In this document: positions 40,720 to 51,300 of the stretch, one piece after another
How positions within the stretch are numbered: the first letter of the stretch is position 1
How the letters are laid out: every line of letters begins with the position of its first letter
Source of the DNA: Caenimonas soli
GTDB taxonomy: Bacteria > Pseudomonadota > Gammaproteobacteria > Burkholderiales > Burkholderiaceae_C
Assembly: GCF_013155545.1 (NCBI RefSeq)
Contig: NZ_JABJVV010000011.1
Span: forward strand, 114,885 to 178,884
DNA: 64,000 nt
Reading direction: 5' to 3'
The notes under the pieces: model-generated
The model's input: only the letters and a program-made list of their open reading frames with translations
Told to the model about the DNA's origin: nothing
Databases searched by the model: none
Translations under genes and position numbers: made by a program

Positions 40720-43700
40720 GCCCGTCGCAGCCTTTCATCCTGCGGCCGGTTGCGACCTCGCTGCTGATGCTGGCCATTGTGCTGGCGGGCATCGTCGGAT
40801 TCCGTTTCTTGCCGCTGTCGGCCTTGCCGCAGGTCGATTACCCCACCATCCAGGTGCAGACGCTGTATCCCGGCGCCAGCCCGGAAGTGATGGCGCAAAC
40901 CGTCACGGCGCCGCTGGAGCGGCAGTTCGGCCAGATGCCGGGGCTTTCACGCATGAGCTCGACCAGCGCGGCCGGCGTCTCCATCGTCACCCTGCAATTC
41001 GGCCTGGGCCTGGCGCTCGACGTCGCGGAGCAGCAGGTGCAGGCCGCGATCAACGCGGGCGGCTCGCTGCTGCCGGCCGACTTGCCCGCGCCGCCCGTGT
41101 ACGCCAAGGTCAACCCGGCCGATGCACCGGTGCTCACGCTGGCGATGACATCCGACACGCTGCCCCTGACCGAGGTACAGAACATCGCCAACACCCGGCT
41201 GGCGCTGAAGATCAGCCAGGTGACGGGCGTGGGCCTGGTCACGCTGTCCGGCGGCCAGCGGCCCGCCGTGCGCATCCAGGTCGATACCCGCGCACTGGCC
41301 TCCTATGGCCTGACCCTGGACAACGTGCGCACGGCCATCACCGCAGCCAACGCCAACAGCGCCAAGGGCAGCATCGACGGCCCGACTCGCGCCTACACCA
41401 TCAACTCCAACGACCAGTTGCTCGCGGCGGCCGACTACCAGAACCTGATCGTGGCCTTCAAGAACGGCGCGCCGATCCGGCTGGCCAACGTGGCGCAGGC
41501 GGTGGAGAGCGCGGAGAACGTCAAGCTCGGCGCCTGGGCCGTCATCGGCGGGCAGCTCAAGCCGGCCATCATCCTGAACGTGCAGCGCCAGCCCGGCGCC
41601 AACGTGATCGCCACCGTGGACGCCATCAAGGAGCGCCTGCCTGAATTGACGGACGGTATGCCGGCGTCGATCAAGGTCGATGTGCTGAGCGACCGCACCA
41701 CGGGCATCCGGGCGTCGGTCCATCATGTGCAGATCGAGCTGATCCTGGCGGTGCTGCTGGTGGTGCTGGTGATCTTCGCCTTCCTGCACAGTCCGCGCGC
41801 AACCCTGATCGCCAGCCTGGCGGTACCGATTTCCCTCATCGGCACCTTCGGCGCGATGTATTTGCTGGGCTACAGCCTGAACAACCTGTCGCTGATGGCG
41901 CTGACCATCGCCACCGGCTTCGTCGTCGATGACGCGATCGTGATGATCGAGAACATCGCCCGGCATATCGAGGACGGCGAGCCGCCGATGCAGGCGGCGC
42001 TGAAGGGCGCGACCGAGATCGGCTTCACCATCATTTCTCTGACCGTGTCGTTGATCGCCGTGCTGATCCCGCTGCTCTTCATGGGCGATGTGGTGGGGCG
42101 GCTGTTCCGCGAGTTCGCGGTGACGCTGGCCATCACCATACTGATCTCGGCGGTCGTTTCGCTGACCCTGGTGCCCATGATGTCGGCGCGCTGGCTCACC
42201 GCGCACCCGGGCGGCGAGACCGGCTGGGGCGGGGCCATGCAGCGCCGCTTCGACCGGTTGGTCGAGCACTACGACGGCTGGCTGGGCTGGGTGCTGGAGC
42301 GCGAGAAGCTGACGCTGCTGGTGGCCCTGGCAACGCTGGTGCTGACCGTGCTGCTCTATATCTGGATTCCCAAGGGCCTGTTCCCCACGCAGGACACGGG
42401 GCAACTGCAGGCGCGGGTCGAAGCCTCGCAGTCGGTCTCTTACACCCGCATGGCGCAGCTGCAGCAGGAAGTCGCGCGGCAGCTGATGGAAGACCCGGAC
42501 GTCGAGACGCTGAGCAGCTTCGTCGGTGTGGACGCCGCCAACAACACCATGCTGCATACCGGCCGCATGCTGATCAACTTGAAGAGCGGCCACGACAACC
42601 AGCAGCGCGTGATCGACCGGTTGCGCGCCAAGGCGCAGCGCGTTCCCGGCATCGTGCTGTACCTGCAGCCCACGCAGGACCTGACCATCGACGCCGAATC
42701 GGGGCCGACGCAGTACCGCCTGGCGCTCGAAGGCGCGGACAACGCCACGGTGGTGGAGTGGGCCGGCAAGCTGGTTCAGCAACTGCGCACCGTCAGCAAG
42801 GTACGCAACGTGGTCACCGACGCCGATGCGTCCGGCGCCGCGGTGTACGTCGACATCGACCGCGATACCGCCGCGCGCCTGAACATCTCGGCCGCAACCA
42901 TCGACGAAGCACTCTATAGCGCGTTCGGCCAGCGCATCGTCTCGACCATCTTCACCCAGACCAACCAGTACCGCGTGATCCTCGAGGCGCGCCCCGATGC
43001 GGCCGCCACGCCGGCGTCGCTGGGGATGGTCCAGTTGCGCACGTCGTCGGGCGATTCCACGCCCTTGTCCGCGGTCGCCAAGATCGTCGAGCGGCGCGCG
43101 CCGCTGCAGATCACCCACGTGGCGCAGTACCCGGCGACCACCATTGGCTTCGACACGGCGTCGGGCGTGGCGCTGGGTACGGCGGTGAGCGCGATCCGCG
43201 ACGCGGCGAAGGACATCAAGCTGCCCCCGGGCGTGAGCATGACCTTCCTGGGTGCATCGGGCGCCTACGAGGCTTCGCTCACCAACCAGCTGTGGCTGAT
43301 CCTGGCCGCCGTCATCTGCGTGTACATCGTGCTGGGTGTGCTGTACGAGAGCTATATCCACCCGCTGACGATCCTTTCCACCTTGCCGTCCGCCGGCGTC
43401 GGGGCGCTGCTGGCACTGCTGGTCACCGGCAACGACCTGGGGGTGATCGGCATCATCGGCATCATCTTGCTGATCGGCATCGTCAAGAAGAACGCGATCA
43501 TGATGATCGACTTCGCCATCGACGCCGAGCGCACCGAGGGCAAGTCGCCGCGCGACGCCATCCGCCAGGCCGCGCTGCTGCGCTTCCGGCCCATTCTCAT
43601 GACCACGCTGGCGGCCCTGTTCGCCGCCGTGCCGCTGATGCTGGGGTGGGGCGAGGGCGCCGAGCTGCGCCGGCCGCTGGGCCTGGCGATCTTCGGCGGT

Positions 43701-43844
43701 CTGATCGTGAGCCAGATGCTGACGCTGTTCACCACACCGGTGATCTATCTGGGGTTTGATCGGTTGGGGAGGCGGTGGAACAAGGGCGCTGGCATCCCGG
43801 GCTCGACCCGGGATCCACGGCTCGGCATGGACGCCAAGTCATGA
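40716..43844 (+). CDS. RND multidrug efflux pump subunit (MdtB-like)
   Basis: 1042 residues, the full length of the HAE1/MdtB family with 12 membrane helices and two large periplasmic loops. Seen: [40 protein letters not shown], the proton-relay helix [20 protein letters not shown], and [20 protein letters not shown]. The ATG overlaps the adaptor stop. The last about 15 residues ([18 protein letters not shown] region) come from a genomic palindromic repeat fused to the reading frame. The stop overlaps the start of the second pump subunit. Confidence 0.93.
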   Translation: MSPSQPFILRPVATSLLMLAIVLAGIVGFRFLPLSALPQVDYPTIQVQTLYPGASPEVMAQTVTAPLERQFGQMPGLSRMSSTSAAGVSIVTLQFGLGLALDVAEQQVQAAINAGGSLLPADLPAPPVYAKVNPADAPVLTLAMTSDTLPLTEVQNIANTRLALKISQVTGVGLVTLSGGQRPAVRIQVDTRALASYGLTLDNVRTAITAANANSAKGSIDGPTRAYTINSNDQLLAAADYQNLIVAFKNGAPIRLANVAQAVESAENVKLGAWAVIGGQLKPAIILNVQRQPGANVIATVDAIKERLPELTDGMPASIKVDVLSDRTTGIRASVHHVQIELILAVLLVVLVIFAFLHSPRATLIASLAVPISLIGTFGAMYLLGYSLNNLSLMALTIATGFVVDDAIVMIENIARHIEDGEPPMQAALKGATEIGFTIISLTVSLIAVLIPLLFMGDVVGRLFREFAVTLAITILISAVVSLTLVPMMSARWLTAHPGGETGWGGAMQRRFDRLVEHYDGWLGWVLEREKLTLLVALATLVLTVLLYIWIPKGLFPTQDTGQLQARVEASQSVSYTRMAQLQQEVARQLMEDPDVETLSSFVGVDAANNTMLHTGRMLINLKSGHDNQQRVIDRLRAKAQRVPGIVLYLQPTQDLTIDAESGPTQYRLALEGADNATVVEWAGKLVQQLRTVSKVRNVVTDADASGAAVYVDIDRDTAARLNISAATIDEALYSAFGQRIVSTIFTQTNQYRVILEARPDAAATPASLGMVQLRTSSGDSTPLSAVAKIVERRAPLQITHVAQYPATTIGFDTASGVALGTAVSAIRDAAKDIKLPPGVSMTFLGASGAYEASLTNQLWLILAAVICVYIVLGVLYESYIHPLTILSTLPSAGVGALLALLVTGNDLGVIGIIGIILLIGIVKKNAIMMIDFAIDAERTEGKSPRDAIRQAALLRFRPILMTTLAALFAAVPLMLGWGEGAELRRPLGLAIFGGLIVSQMLTLFTTPVIYLGFDRLGRRWNKGAGIPGSTRDPRLGMDAKS
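43791..43819. repeat. Short palindromic repeat, copy 4 (MdtB-like 3' end)
   Basis: GGC, arms ATCCCGGG (43794-43801) and CCCGGGAT (43807-43814) around CTCGA, then CCACG. Same layout as copies 1 and 2. It lies in frame at the very end of the MdtB-like gene and adds a short Gly/Pro/Arg tail, 22 nt before the next start codon. Confidence 0.7.
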
Positions 43845-46800
43845 ACCTCTCCGAGCCCTTCGTCCGCCGCCCGGTCGCCACGGTCTTGCTGACCATTGGC
43901 ATCGCGCTGGCCGGCATAGGCGCTTTCTTCATGCTGGCCGTGGCGCCGCTGCCGCAGGTCGACTACCCCGTGATCACGGTCAACGCCAGCCTGCCGGGCG
44001 CCAGCCCGGACACCATGGCGACCAGCGTCGCCACGCCGCTGGAGCGAAGGCTGGGGGTGATCGCGGGGGTCAACGAAATGACCTCCAGCAGCGGCAACGG
44101 GTCCACCCGCATCAGCCTGCAGTTCGACCTGAACCGCAAGATCGACTCCGCGGCCCGCGAGGTGCAGGCCGCCATCAACGCCGCCCGCGCCGACCTGCCA
44201 TCGACGCTGCGCAGCAACCCGACCTACCGCAAAGCCAATCCCTCGGCAGCGCCGGTGATCATCCTGGCGCTCACCTCGCCCACGCGCTCGCCGGGCCAGA
44301 TCTACGACGCCGTCTCCAACGTCGTGCAGCAGAAGATCGCCCAGGTGCAGGGCGTCGGCGATGTCGAGCTGGGTGGCGGATCGCTTCCTGCTGTGCGGGT
44401 CGAGTTGCTGCCCTTTGCATTGAGTCGCTACGGCGTCAGCAGCGAAGACGTGCGCGCGGCCCTGCAGGCCAGCAATGCCAATCGTCCCAAGGGCACCATC
44501 GAAGGGACGGGGCGGCAGCTGCAGATCTACACGGGCAGCCGTGCTTCCGATCAGGGTCGGCCCATGGCTGCGGACTATCGCGGCTTGGTCGTCGCGTGGC
44601 GCGATGGCGCGGCGATTCGGCTGTCCGACATCGCCGAGATCACGGACAGCGTGGAGAACGTCAACACGCTGGGTCTGTTCAACGGCGATCCGGCCGTGGT
44701 CGTGCTGGTCACCTTGCAGCCGGGCGCCAACGCCATCCAGACCGTGGACAGCGTGCGCGACTTGCTGCCCGAGCTGCAGGACCAGCTGCCCAAGGACATC
44801 AAGCTGCAGGTCGCGACCGACCGCACCAACTCGATCCGCTCTTCGCTGCACGAGGTCGAGATCACGCTGCTGATCGCCGTGGCGCTCGTCGTGATCGTGG
44901 TCAGCGCCTTCCTGCGCAGCGTTCGCGCCACCATCATTCCCGCCGTGGCCACCGTGGTCTCGTTGCTCGGCACCTTCGGCGTCATGTACGTGCTGGGGTT
45001 CTCGCTCAACAACCTGAGCCTGATGGCGCTGACGGTGGCCACCGGCTTCGTGGTGGACGACGCCATCGTGGTGCTGGAGAACACCAGCCGCCACATCGAG
45101 GCCGGCATGGACCGCTTCCAGGCGGCGCTGCTGGGTGCGCGCGAGGTCGGCTTCACGGTGCTGTCGATCAGCCTGTCACTGGTGGCGGTGTTCATCCCGC
45201 TGCTGTTCATGGGCGGCCAGGTGGGCCGGTTGTTCCGCGAATTCGCGGTGACCTTGTCGGCCGCGGTGATGATCTCGCTGCTCATCTCGCTCACCACCAC
45301 GCCGATGATGTGCGCCTGGCTGCTTCGGCCTGACGCGCACGAGCGGCCGCCGGGGCGGATCTCCCGCTGGTTCGAACGCGGCTTCGCGCGCGTGCAGCGC
45401 GGCTACGAGCACAGCCTGGACTGGGCGCTGTCGGCGCAGTGGCTGGTGCTGGGCGTCCTGGCGCTGGTGATCGGCTTGAACGCCTACCTCTTCATCATGA
45501 TCCCCAAGGGCTTCTTCCCGCAGCAGGATACCGGCCAGATCCAGGGCGGCCTGCGCGCCGACCAGAGCATCTCGTTCCAGGCTATGCAGGAGAAGCTGCG
45601 CCAGCTGGTCAACATCATCCGCAACGACCCGGCGGTGGACACCGTGGTGGGCTTCACCGGCGGCGGCCGCGCCGGCGGTGGCTTCCTGATGGTCAGCCTC
45701 AAGCGCGGCGCCGAACGCACCGACAAGGGCCAGGCCGTCATTGCGCGGCTGCGCCCGCAACTCGCCACCGTGACCGGCGTCAGTCTGTTCCTCAATCCGG
45801 TGCAAGACCTGCGCATGGGCGGCCGCCAGAGCAGCAGCACCTACCAGTACACCCTGAAGAGCGACAACATCGCCGATCTGCGCAGCTGGGCCACCCGGCT
45901 GGCAGAGTCCATGAAGAACCAGCCGGCGCTGGTGGACGTGGACACCGACCAGCAGGAAAACGGCGTCGAGGTCTATGTGGAGGTGGACAAGGATTCGGCT
46001 TCGCGCCTGGGCATCAATTCGCGCGACGTCGACAACGCCCTGTACAACGGCTTCGGCCAGCGCCAGGTCGCAACCATCTACGACGAGCTCAACCAATACC
46101 GCGTGATCATGGGCGTGGCGCCGCTCTACACCCGCAGTCCCGAGGCGCTCAGGGACATCTACGTGCCGGCACGCGGCACAACGGGCAGCTTCGCCACGCC
46201 GGTCAACTCCGCGGCGAACGGCACGTCCACCACGGCCAGTACCGGCTCGAGTCCCATCAACCCCGGCCTGCGCGATCAGGCGACCGGCCAGCCCGTAAGC
46301 GGCACTGCGACCACGATGGTGCCGCTTTCCGCCATCGCGCGCTTCGCGCAGCGGCCCACGGCCAGCGCCGTCAACCACCAGGACGCCGAACTCGCCACCA
46401 CCATCTCGTACAACCTCGCCGAAGGCAGCAACCTGGCCGACGGCCAGGCGGCGGTGCGCCAGGCCGAGGCCGACATCGGCTTGCCGATCAACGTGCGCGG
46501 CAGCTTCCAGGGCACGGCGCGGGCGGCGCAGGACTCGCAGAAGGAGCAGCCGATGCTGATCCTGGCGGCCATCGTCGTCATCTACATCCTGCTGGGCATT
46601 CTGTACGAGAGCCTGGTGCACCCGATCACCGTCCTGTCCACGCTGCCCTCGGCCGGCGTGGGTGCGGCGCTCGCGTTGCTCATCTTCAGGATGGAGCTGT
46701 CCATCATTGCGTTGATCGGCCTGTTCCTCCTGATAGGCATCGTCAAGAAGAACGCCATCCTCATCATCGACTTCGCGCTGGACGCCGAGCGATCCCGCGG

Positions 46801-47098
46801 ACTGTCACCCTATGCGGCCGTGCGCGAAGCCTGCCTGCTGCGCTTCCGCCCCATCCTCATGACGACGCTGGCCGCCGGGCTGGGCGCGCTGCCCCTGGCC
46901 ATCGGCTTCGGCGAGGGCGCGGAGCTGCGGCGCCCGCTGGGCATCGCCATCATCGGTGGCCTGATCGCCAGCCAGATCATCACGCTCCTGACCACGCCGG
47001 TCGTCTATCTGCTGCTGGACAGGTTCCGCCGCCGCAGCCCGCTGGAGCGCCAGTTGGGGCGCCATGCCGAACCCGATCCCGAACTGCGAACGTCCTGA
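43841..47098 (+). CDS. RND multidrug efflux pump subunit (MdtC-like)
   Basis: 1085 residues, about 50-60 longer than usual MdtC. Family motifs: [40 protein letters not shown] and [20 protein letters not shown]. The extra length is a Ser/Thr/Gly-rich insertion at about residues 780-825 (DNA about 46180-46315) in the second periplasmic loop, between DIYVPAR and [12 protein letters not shown], where homologues have only a few residues. With the MdtB-like subunit it forms the heterotrimeric pump. It is followed after 5 nt by the outer-membrane channel. Confidence 0.93.
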   Translation: MNLSEPFVRRPVATVLLTIGIALAGIGAFFMLAVAPLPQVDYPVITVNASLPGASPDTMATSVATPLERRLGVIAGVNEMTSSSGNGSTRISLQFDLNRKIDSAAREVQAAINAARADLPSTLRSNPTYRKANPSAAPVIILALTSPTRSPGQIYDAVSNVVQQKIAQVQGVGDVELGGGSLPAVRVELLPFALSRYGVSSEDVRAALQASNANRPKGTIEGTGRQLQIYTGSRASDQGRPMAADYRGLVVAWRDGAAIRLSDIAEITDSVENVNTLGLFNGDPAVVVLVTLQPGANAIQTVDSVRDLLPELQDQLPKDIKLQVATDRTNSIRSSLHEVEITLLIAVALVVIVVSAFLRSVRATIIPAVATVVSLLGTFGVMYVLGFSLNNLSLMALTVATGFVVDDAIVVLENTSRHIEAGMDRFQAALLGAREVGFTVLSISLSLVAVFIPLLFMGGQVGRLFREFAVTLSAAVMISLLISLTTTPMMCAWLLRPDAHERPPGRISRWFERGFARVQRGYEHSLDWALSAQWLVLGVLALVIGLNAYLFIMIPKGFFPQQDTGQIQGGLRADQSISFQAMQEKLRQLVNIIRNDPAVDTVVGFTGGGRAGGGFLMVSLKRGAERTDKGQAVIARLRPQLATVTGVSLFLNPVQDLRMGGRQSSSTYQYTLKSDNIADLRSWATRLAESMKNQPALVDVDTDQQENGVEVYVEVDKDSASRLGINSRDVDNALYNGFGQRQVATIYDELNQYRVIMGVAPLYTRSPEALRDIYVPARGTTGSFATPVNSAANGTSTTASTGSSPINPGLRDQATGQPVSGTATTMVPLSAIARFAQRPTASAVNHQDAELATTISYNLAEGSNLADGQAAVRQAEADIGLPINVRGSFQGTARAAQDSQKEQPMLILAAIVVIYILLGILYESLVHPITVLSTLPSAGVGAALALLIFRMELSIIALIGLFLLIGIVKKNAILIIDFALDAERSRGLSPYAAVREACLLRFRPILMTTLAAGLGALPLAIGFGEGAELRRPLGIAIIGGLIASQIITLLTTPVVYLLLDRFRRRSPLERQLGRHAEPDPELRTS

Positions 47099-47103
47099 CC
47101 CTC

Positions 47104-48504
47104 ATGCGATACCTGCTCCCACCTTCCAAACCTGCCGTGATCGTGCTGGCGCTTGCCCTGGCGGGCTGCGCCGTCGGGCCGACCTACCAGCGGCCCGAGA
47201 TGGAAACGCCCGTGGCGTTCAAGGAAGGGCGGGGCGAGTGGGTGCGCGCCATGCCGGCCGACACGCTGGAACGCGGCCCCTGGTGGGACTTGTTCAGCGA
47301 CCCGGTGCTCAACGACTTGGCGTCCCGCGTGGAAGTCTCGAACCAGAACGTAGCGGCGGCGGTCGCTGCCTACGCCCAGGCCCGCGCCTTGGTGGCCGAG
47401 CAGCGCTCATCGCTTTTCCCCGTCGTCAATCTCGACGTCGGCGCCAATCGCAGCGGCGGCCGTGGCGGCACGCCCACCCGCAGCAACTACCAGGTCGGCA
47501 TCGGCGGCAGCTGGGAGCCGGACGTCTGGGGCCGTTTGCGGCGCGGCGTGGACAGCGCCCGCGCCGGGGAGCAGGCGAGCCTGGCCGACCTGCAGGCCGC
47601 CAAGCTGTCGGCGCAGGGCGAACTGGCCATCAACTATTTCAACCTGCGCGAGCTCGATGCGCAGAGTGCATCGCAGGCCGAAACCATTGCCGGCTACGAG
47701 CGCACTTTCAAGATCACGCAGAACCGCTACAACGCCGGCATCGTGGCGCGCACCGACGTGCTGCAGGCCGAAACTCAGTACGCCAACGCCCGTGCCGATC
47801 AGCTGAGCCTGGAGCGCCAGCGCGCGACGCTGGAGCATGCGATTGCCGTGCTGGTGGGTCAGGCGCCCGCCAACTTCGATCTGCCGCGCAGGCCGGTGTG
47901 GGACGGCTTGGTGCCCGACGTGCCGTTCGACGTGCCCTCGACGCTGCTGCAGCGCCGTCCCGACATCGCTTCGGCCGAACGGCGCGTGGCCCAGGCCAAC
48001 GAGCAGATCGGCATCGCGCAGTCCGCCTACTTTCCCAGTCTGAGCCTCTCGGGCTCGGCCGGTCTGGGCGCAGCCAGCATCGGCGACCTGTTCAGTGCCT
48101 CGGCGCTGGTCTGGTCGCTCGGCGCTTCACTGGCCCAGACCATCTTCAACGCCGGCGCCACGCGGGCGCGCGTGGAGGGCGCTCGCGCCGGCCTGGACGA
48201 AGCTGCGGCGCGCTACCGCCAGACCGTTCTGACGGCCTTCCAGGACGTCGAAGACCAGCTGGTCGCGTCACGCATCCTGCAGCAGCAACTGGCGCTGCGC
48301 CAGCAGGCCGCGCAGGCGGCAAACCTGGTGGAGCAACAGGTCCTGAACCGCTACCAGGCCGGGCAGGTCAACTACACCGAGGTCATCACCGCGCAAGTGA
48401 CGGCGCAGAACGCCCGCCGGGCGCTGGTACAGGCGCAGTCGGATCGACAGGTCGCGGCGGTGGCGTTGATCCAGGCGCTGGGCGGTGGCTGGCGCGGGCT
48501 GTAG
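47104..48504 (+). CDS. Outer-membrane efflux lipoprotein (NodT/OprM family)
   Basis: 466 residues. Lipobox LALAGC (Cys18), then GPTYQRPEMETPVAFKEG and WWDLFSDPVLNDLASRVEVS, the standard start of NodT-type channels. Two OEP repeats follow (SWEPDVWGRLRRGVDSARAG; RRPDIASAERRVAQANEQIG, ending YTEVITAQVTAQNARRALVQ). It supplies the trimeric exit duct for the upstream RND pump. Coupled position 5 nt after the MdtC-like gene makes this a self-sufficient four-gene pump operon. Confidence 0.93.
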   Translation: MRYLLPPSKPAVIVLALALAGCAVGPTYQRPEMETPVAFKEGRGEWVRAMPADTLERGPWWDLFSDPVLNDLASRVEVSNQNVAAAVAAYAQARALVAEQRSSLFPVVNLDVGANRSGGRGGTPTRSNYQVGIGGSWEPDVWGRLRRGVDSARAGEQASLADLQAAKLSAQGELAINYFNLRELDAQSASQAETIAGYERTFKITQNRYNAGIVARTDVLQAETQYANARADQLSLERQRATLEHAIAVLVGQAPANFDLPRRPVWDGLVPDVPFDVPSTLLQRRPDIASAERRVAQANEQIGIAQSAYFPSLSLSGSAGLGAASIGDLFSASALVWSLGASLAQTIFNAGATRARVEGARAGLDEAAARYRQTVLTAFQDVEDQLVASRILQQQLALRQQAAQAANLVEQQVLNRYQAGQVNYTEVITAQVTAQNARRALVQAQSDRQVAAVALIQALGGGWRGL

Positions 48505-48568
48505 CGGCGCTTGTAACCAACTTCATCCAGCCGTGGCGTTTTGGGGCCGTGCGGCATAGACTGCCCGC

Positions 48569-49663
48569 ATGAAGGCGTTTCGCCAGCAGATCCGCTTCGC
48601 CACCGCGGCCGACGGCGTGAAGATCGCTTTTGCCGAAAGCGGGAAGGGGCTTCCGCTGGTGCGCGCCGGCCACTGGATGACGCACCTCGAATGGGACTGG
48701 CAGACGCCGGTCTGGGGCCCGTGGCTCGAATCATTGAGCGGCCGCCATCATCTGCTGCGCTACGACTCGCGCGGCTGCGGCTTGTCGGACCGCAACGTTG
48801 CAGCAGTCACCCTGGACGATCTCGTGTCCGACCTCGAGGCGGTCGTGGATGCGGCCGGCCTGGATCGGTTCGCGCTGTTCGGAGCTTCGCATGGCGGCGC
48901 GGTGTCCATCGCGTACGCAGCGCGCCATCCGGAACGCGTGACCCATATGGTCCTGCTCGACGCGCTGGCGCGCGGCCGCCTGGTGCGCAATCCCAGCGCC
49001 TCGGAGCGCAACATGCTCGCGGCAACCGTGCGGCTGGTACTTCTGGGCTGGGGCCAGGACAACGCCGCCTTCAGGCAGATGTTCACCACGCAGTTCTTTC
49101 CCAATGCCAGCCGGGAGCAGGCTGACGCATTCAACCAACTGCAGCGCTTGTCCTGCACGCCTGAGCACGCAGGCCGCCTGATGCTCGGCTTCGCTGTGCT
49201 CGACGCATCGGCATTGCCGGCGAAGGTGCGGTGCCCCACCTTGGTGCTGCATTGCGTCGGCGACGCGCGGGTGCCTTTCGACGAAGGCCGGCTCATCGCG
49301 TCGGGCATCCACAATGCGCGCTTCGAGCCGCTTGATTCGATGAACCACATACCGCTGTCGGGCGAGCCTGCCTTCGAGGAAGCCCTCGCCCTGATCCACG
49401 ACTTCCTGCCGTCGGCGCAGGGTCCGATGGCCGGCAAGGCTTTTGAACACCTGACCAGGCGCGAGCGCGAAGTGGTCGAGCTGCTGGCCCGCGGCTGTGA
49501 CAACGCGCAGATCGGGGCGCACCTGGGCCTGGCGGAAAAGACGGTGCGCAACAATATCTCGGTGGTGTTCGACAAGCTGGGCGTGGAGAACCGTGCACAG
49601 GCCATCGTGCGCGCGCGAGACGCCGGCTTCGGTCATGCGGCCGAGCCCGCCCCGCATCCGTGA
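48569..49663 (+). CDS. Alpha/beta hydrolase fused to a C-terminal LuxR-type DNA-binding domain
   Basis: 364 residues. Residues about 1-275 form an alpha/beta hydrolase with the oxyanion/lid region (LVRAGHWMTHLEWDWQTPVW), DSRGCGLSD, the nucleophile elbow FGASHGGAVS (Ser near 108), the acid in VLHCVGDARVPF and the His in SMNHIPLSGEP. Residues about 292-355 are a LuxR/FixJ helix-turn-helix (LTRREREVVELLARGCDNAQ, GLAEKTVRNNISVVFDKLGV). The enzyme domain keeps its triad, so it may hydrolyse or bind an ester or lactone ligand that sets DNA binding. Two palindromes follow the gene, ahead of a diiron-like gene on the same strand; this is the likely target. Confidence 0.87.
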   Translation: MKAFRQQIRFATAADGVKIAFAESGKGLPLVRAGHWMTHLEWDWQTPVWGPWLESLSGRHHLLRYDSRGCGLSDRNVAAVTLDDLVSDLEAVVDAAGLDRFALFGASHGGAVSIAYAARHPERVTHMVLLDALARGRLVRNPSASERNMLAATVRLVLLGWGQDNAAFRQMFTTQFFPNASREQADAFNQLQRLSCTPEHAGRLMLGFAVLDASALPAKVRCPTLVLHCVGDARVPFDEGRLIASGIHNARFEPLDSMNHIPLSGEPAFEEALALIHDFLPSAQGPMAGKAFEHLTRREREVVELLARGCDNAQIGAHLGLAEKTVRNNISVVFDKLGVENRAQAIVRARDAGFGHAAEPAPHP

Positions 49664-49680
49664 GAGCATCAGGATGTGCG

Positions 49681-49698
49681 GCGGGACACTTGTCCCGC
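49681..49698. promoter_or_regulatory. 18-bp palindromic operator candidate, copy 1
   Basis: GCGGGACACTTGTCCCGC: perfect 8-bp arms GCGGGACA/TGTCCCGC around CT. It starts 18 nt after the stop of the hydrolase-LuxR gene. Size and symmetry fit a LuxR-type dimer site. Confidence 0.65.
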
Positions 49699-49723
49699 TC
49701 GGCCTTGGCGTTAACCGCCCGAA

Positions 49724-49741
49724 GCGGGACGCGTGTCCCGC
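49724..49741. promoter_or_regulatory. 18-bp palindromic operator candidate, copy 2
   Basis: GCGGGACGCGTGTCCCGC: 7-bp arms GCGGGAC/GTCCCGC around GCGT. Identical to copy 1 at 16 of 18 positions and placed 43 bp from it, close to four helical turns, so two dimers would lie on the same face. The diiron-like gene starts 60 nt downstream. Confidence 0.65.
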
Positions 49742-49800
49742 GACAACGCGGCTGCGTTCACATTCAATCAGGGTTCCAACTTCACGAAGAGGAACCCATC

Positions 49801-50769
49801 ATGTCCGCTGCCGCTTCCACCGAACGTTATGCCAAGGTCATCGAGGTTTCGCGCCGCGTGCGCTGGGAAATCGACCGCGATGTCATTCGCGGCCGCGGCT
49901 TCGACCACAGCAAGACCTTCATGCCCAGCGGCCTGTCGCTGGTCGACGAGCTGCCCTTCCTAGCCGCGCAGGACAAGCGCCTGCTCAGCCAGGTTCAGGG
50001 CCGCACCTATGCCTACCTGTTCGGCCTCGTCGAGCGCTTCATCGGCGCGAAGGTGCTGGACGTCAGCCGCAATCACTGGCTGGGCGACCAAATGGCGCTG
50101 GAAGCACTGGTGCGCCTGACTGATGAAGAGCTCAAGCACCAGGAGCTGTTCCGCCGCCTGGAGGCGATGATGGCCGCCGGCATGCCGCCCGGCTACCGGC
50201 AGACGGCCGACTCCGACGCCGTCGCACAGGCCGTCCTGAGCAAGAGTACCTGGGCCGTGTTGGCGCTGACGCTGGACATCGAGCTGTTCTCGCAAGCCCA
50301 CTACCGCTGCAGCATCGCGCCGCAGGACAACCTGTCCGATCTGTGGAAAGATGTGTTCCTGTTCCATTGGCGGGAGGAGTCGCAGCACGCGATCCTTGAC
50401 GAGATCGAGCTGCTGGCCGAAGACGCCCGGCTGACTATGGCCGAGCGTGACGCCGCGGTGAACGACCTGATCGCGCTCGTGGGCGCGGTGGACGGGCTCG
50501 TGCAGGCGCAGGCCGCGGCCGACGCCGAGTACTTCATGCAGGCATCGGGGACGACCTTCAGCGACAAGCAGCGGGAGCAGATCAAGGAGAAAGTGCTCAA
50601 GGCCTATCGCTGGCAATACATCGTGTCCGGCGTAATGGAGCCGCGCTACCAGAAAGTGCTGTTCGGCCTGCTCGACGAGCCGCAGGCCACTCGCATCCGC
50701 AACGCCTTGGCCCCGCTGAGCTACGCAGTACCGGATCAGCCCGAGATGCCTATTCCGATGGCCGCCTAA
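49801..50769 (+). CDS. Ferritin-like (diiron) domain protein of unknown function
   Basis: 322 residues, nearly all helical, no signal peptide. Two E-x-x-H motifs separated by about 80 residues (TDEELKHQELFRRLE near 108; FHWREESQHAILDEIE near 190) with extra acids (LTLDIELFSQAHY) make the pattern of a four-helix-bundle diiron site, as in ferritin-like oxidases and AurF-type N-oxygenases. GAGGAA lies 6 nt before the ATG. It is preceded by two palindromes and by a hydrolase-LuxR regulator gene. I do not recognise a characterised close relative; iron-dependent oxidation of an amine, fatty acid or aromatic is possible. Confidence 0.72.
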   Translation: MSAAASTERYAKVIEVSRRVRWEIDRDVIRGRGFDHSKTFMPSGLSLVDELPFLAAQDKRLLSQVQGRTYAYLFGLVERFIGAKVLDVSRNHWLGDQMALEALVRLTDEELKHQELFRRLEAMMAAGMPPGYRQTADSDAVAQAVLSKSTWAVLALTLDIELFSQAHYRCSIAPQDNLSDLWKDVFLFHWREESQHAILDEIELLAEDARLTMAERDAAVNDLIALVGAVDGLVQAQAAADAEYFMQASGTTFSDKQREQIKEKVLKAYRWQYIVSGVMEPRYQKVLFGLLDEPQATRIRNALAPLSYAVPDQPEMPIPMAA

Positions 50770-50868
50770 GCCAGGAGCGAACAGGATCCCTCAATCTGTC
50801 GTCTGCAAGTTCTGCAAAGGATTGATTCACGTCAAGCAGCAGACGCGGGAGTGGACTAACGTTGCTGC

Positions 50869-51282
50869 ATGGAACGCCGCATTCTCTTCATCATTCTGGT
50901 GGCGTTCATTGCGCTGGCTGCGCCGGCGCACGTTGTCACACAGAAGAGCAGCGTCAACGGCGTGATCGTGGCGGTCACCGCGGGCAATCTTGGCCCGGAT
51001 GCCAGCGTGTGGGACTTTGCCGTCGTGCTGAGGTCGAGCCAGCAGGACCTCCCCGACGACCTGGTCTCCAACGCCGTCCTGGTCGATCCGGCAGGGAAAA
51101 AGTACAAGGCCTTGATCTGGGAGGGCGCGCCGTCCCAGGGAAATCATCGCGCCGGCGTGCTGAAGTTCATCGCCGTGGAACCGCGCCCCGATTCGATCGA
51201 GCTGCGCATCACGCGCCCCGGCGAAAAGAAGCCGCGTTCCTTCAGCTGGCTGCTCGGTAGCGGCTTGGTCGCCAGCCGCTAG
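50869..51282 (+). CDS. Small exported protein of unknown function
   Basis: 137 residues. Signal peptide RRILFIILVAFIALAAPAHV, then a compact beta-rich domain (VNGVIVAVTAGNLGPDASVW, DFAVVLRSSQQDLPDDLVSN, AVLVDPAGKKYKALIWEGAP). No Cys, no lipobox and no membrane segment after the signal. The C-terminus is basic. I cannot assign a family; a periplasmic binding or copper-chaperone-like fold would be compatible. It stands alone, convergent with a small gene on the other strand. Confidence 0.65.
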   Translation: MERRILFIILVAFIALAAPAHVVTQKSSVNGVIVAVTAGNLGPDASVWDFAVVLRSSQQDLPDDLVSNAVLVDPAGKKYKALIWEGAPSQGNHRAGVLKFIAVEPRPDSIELRITRPGEKKPRSFSWLLGSGLVASR

Positions 51283-51300
51283 CCTTCATGCCGCGCGGGG

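Noticed and set aside
40947..43361. 804-codon minus-strand open frame opposite the MdtB-like gene
   Set aside because: Antisense shadow; the plus-strand product is a full RND pump with all motifs, while the minus-strand product is His/Gln/Arg-rich without similarity to any family I recognise.
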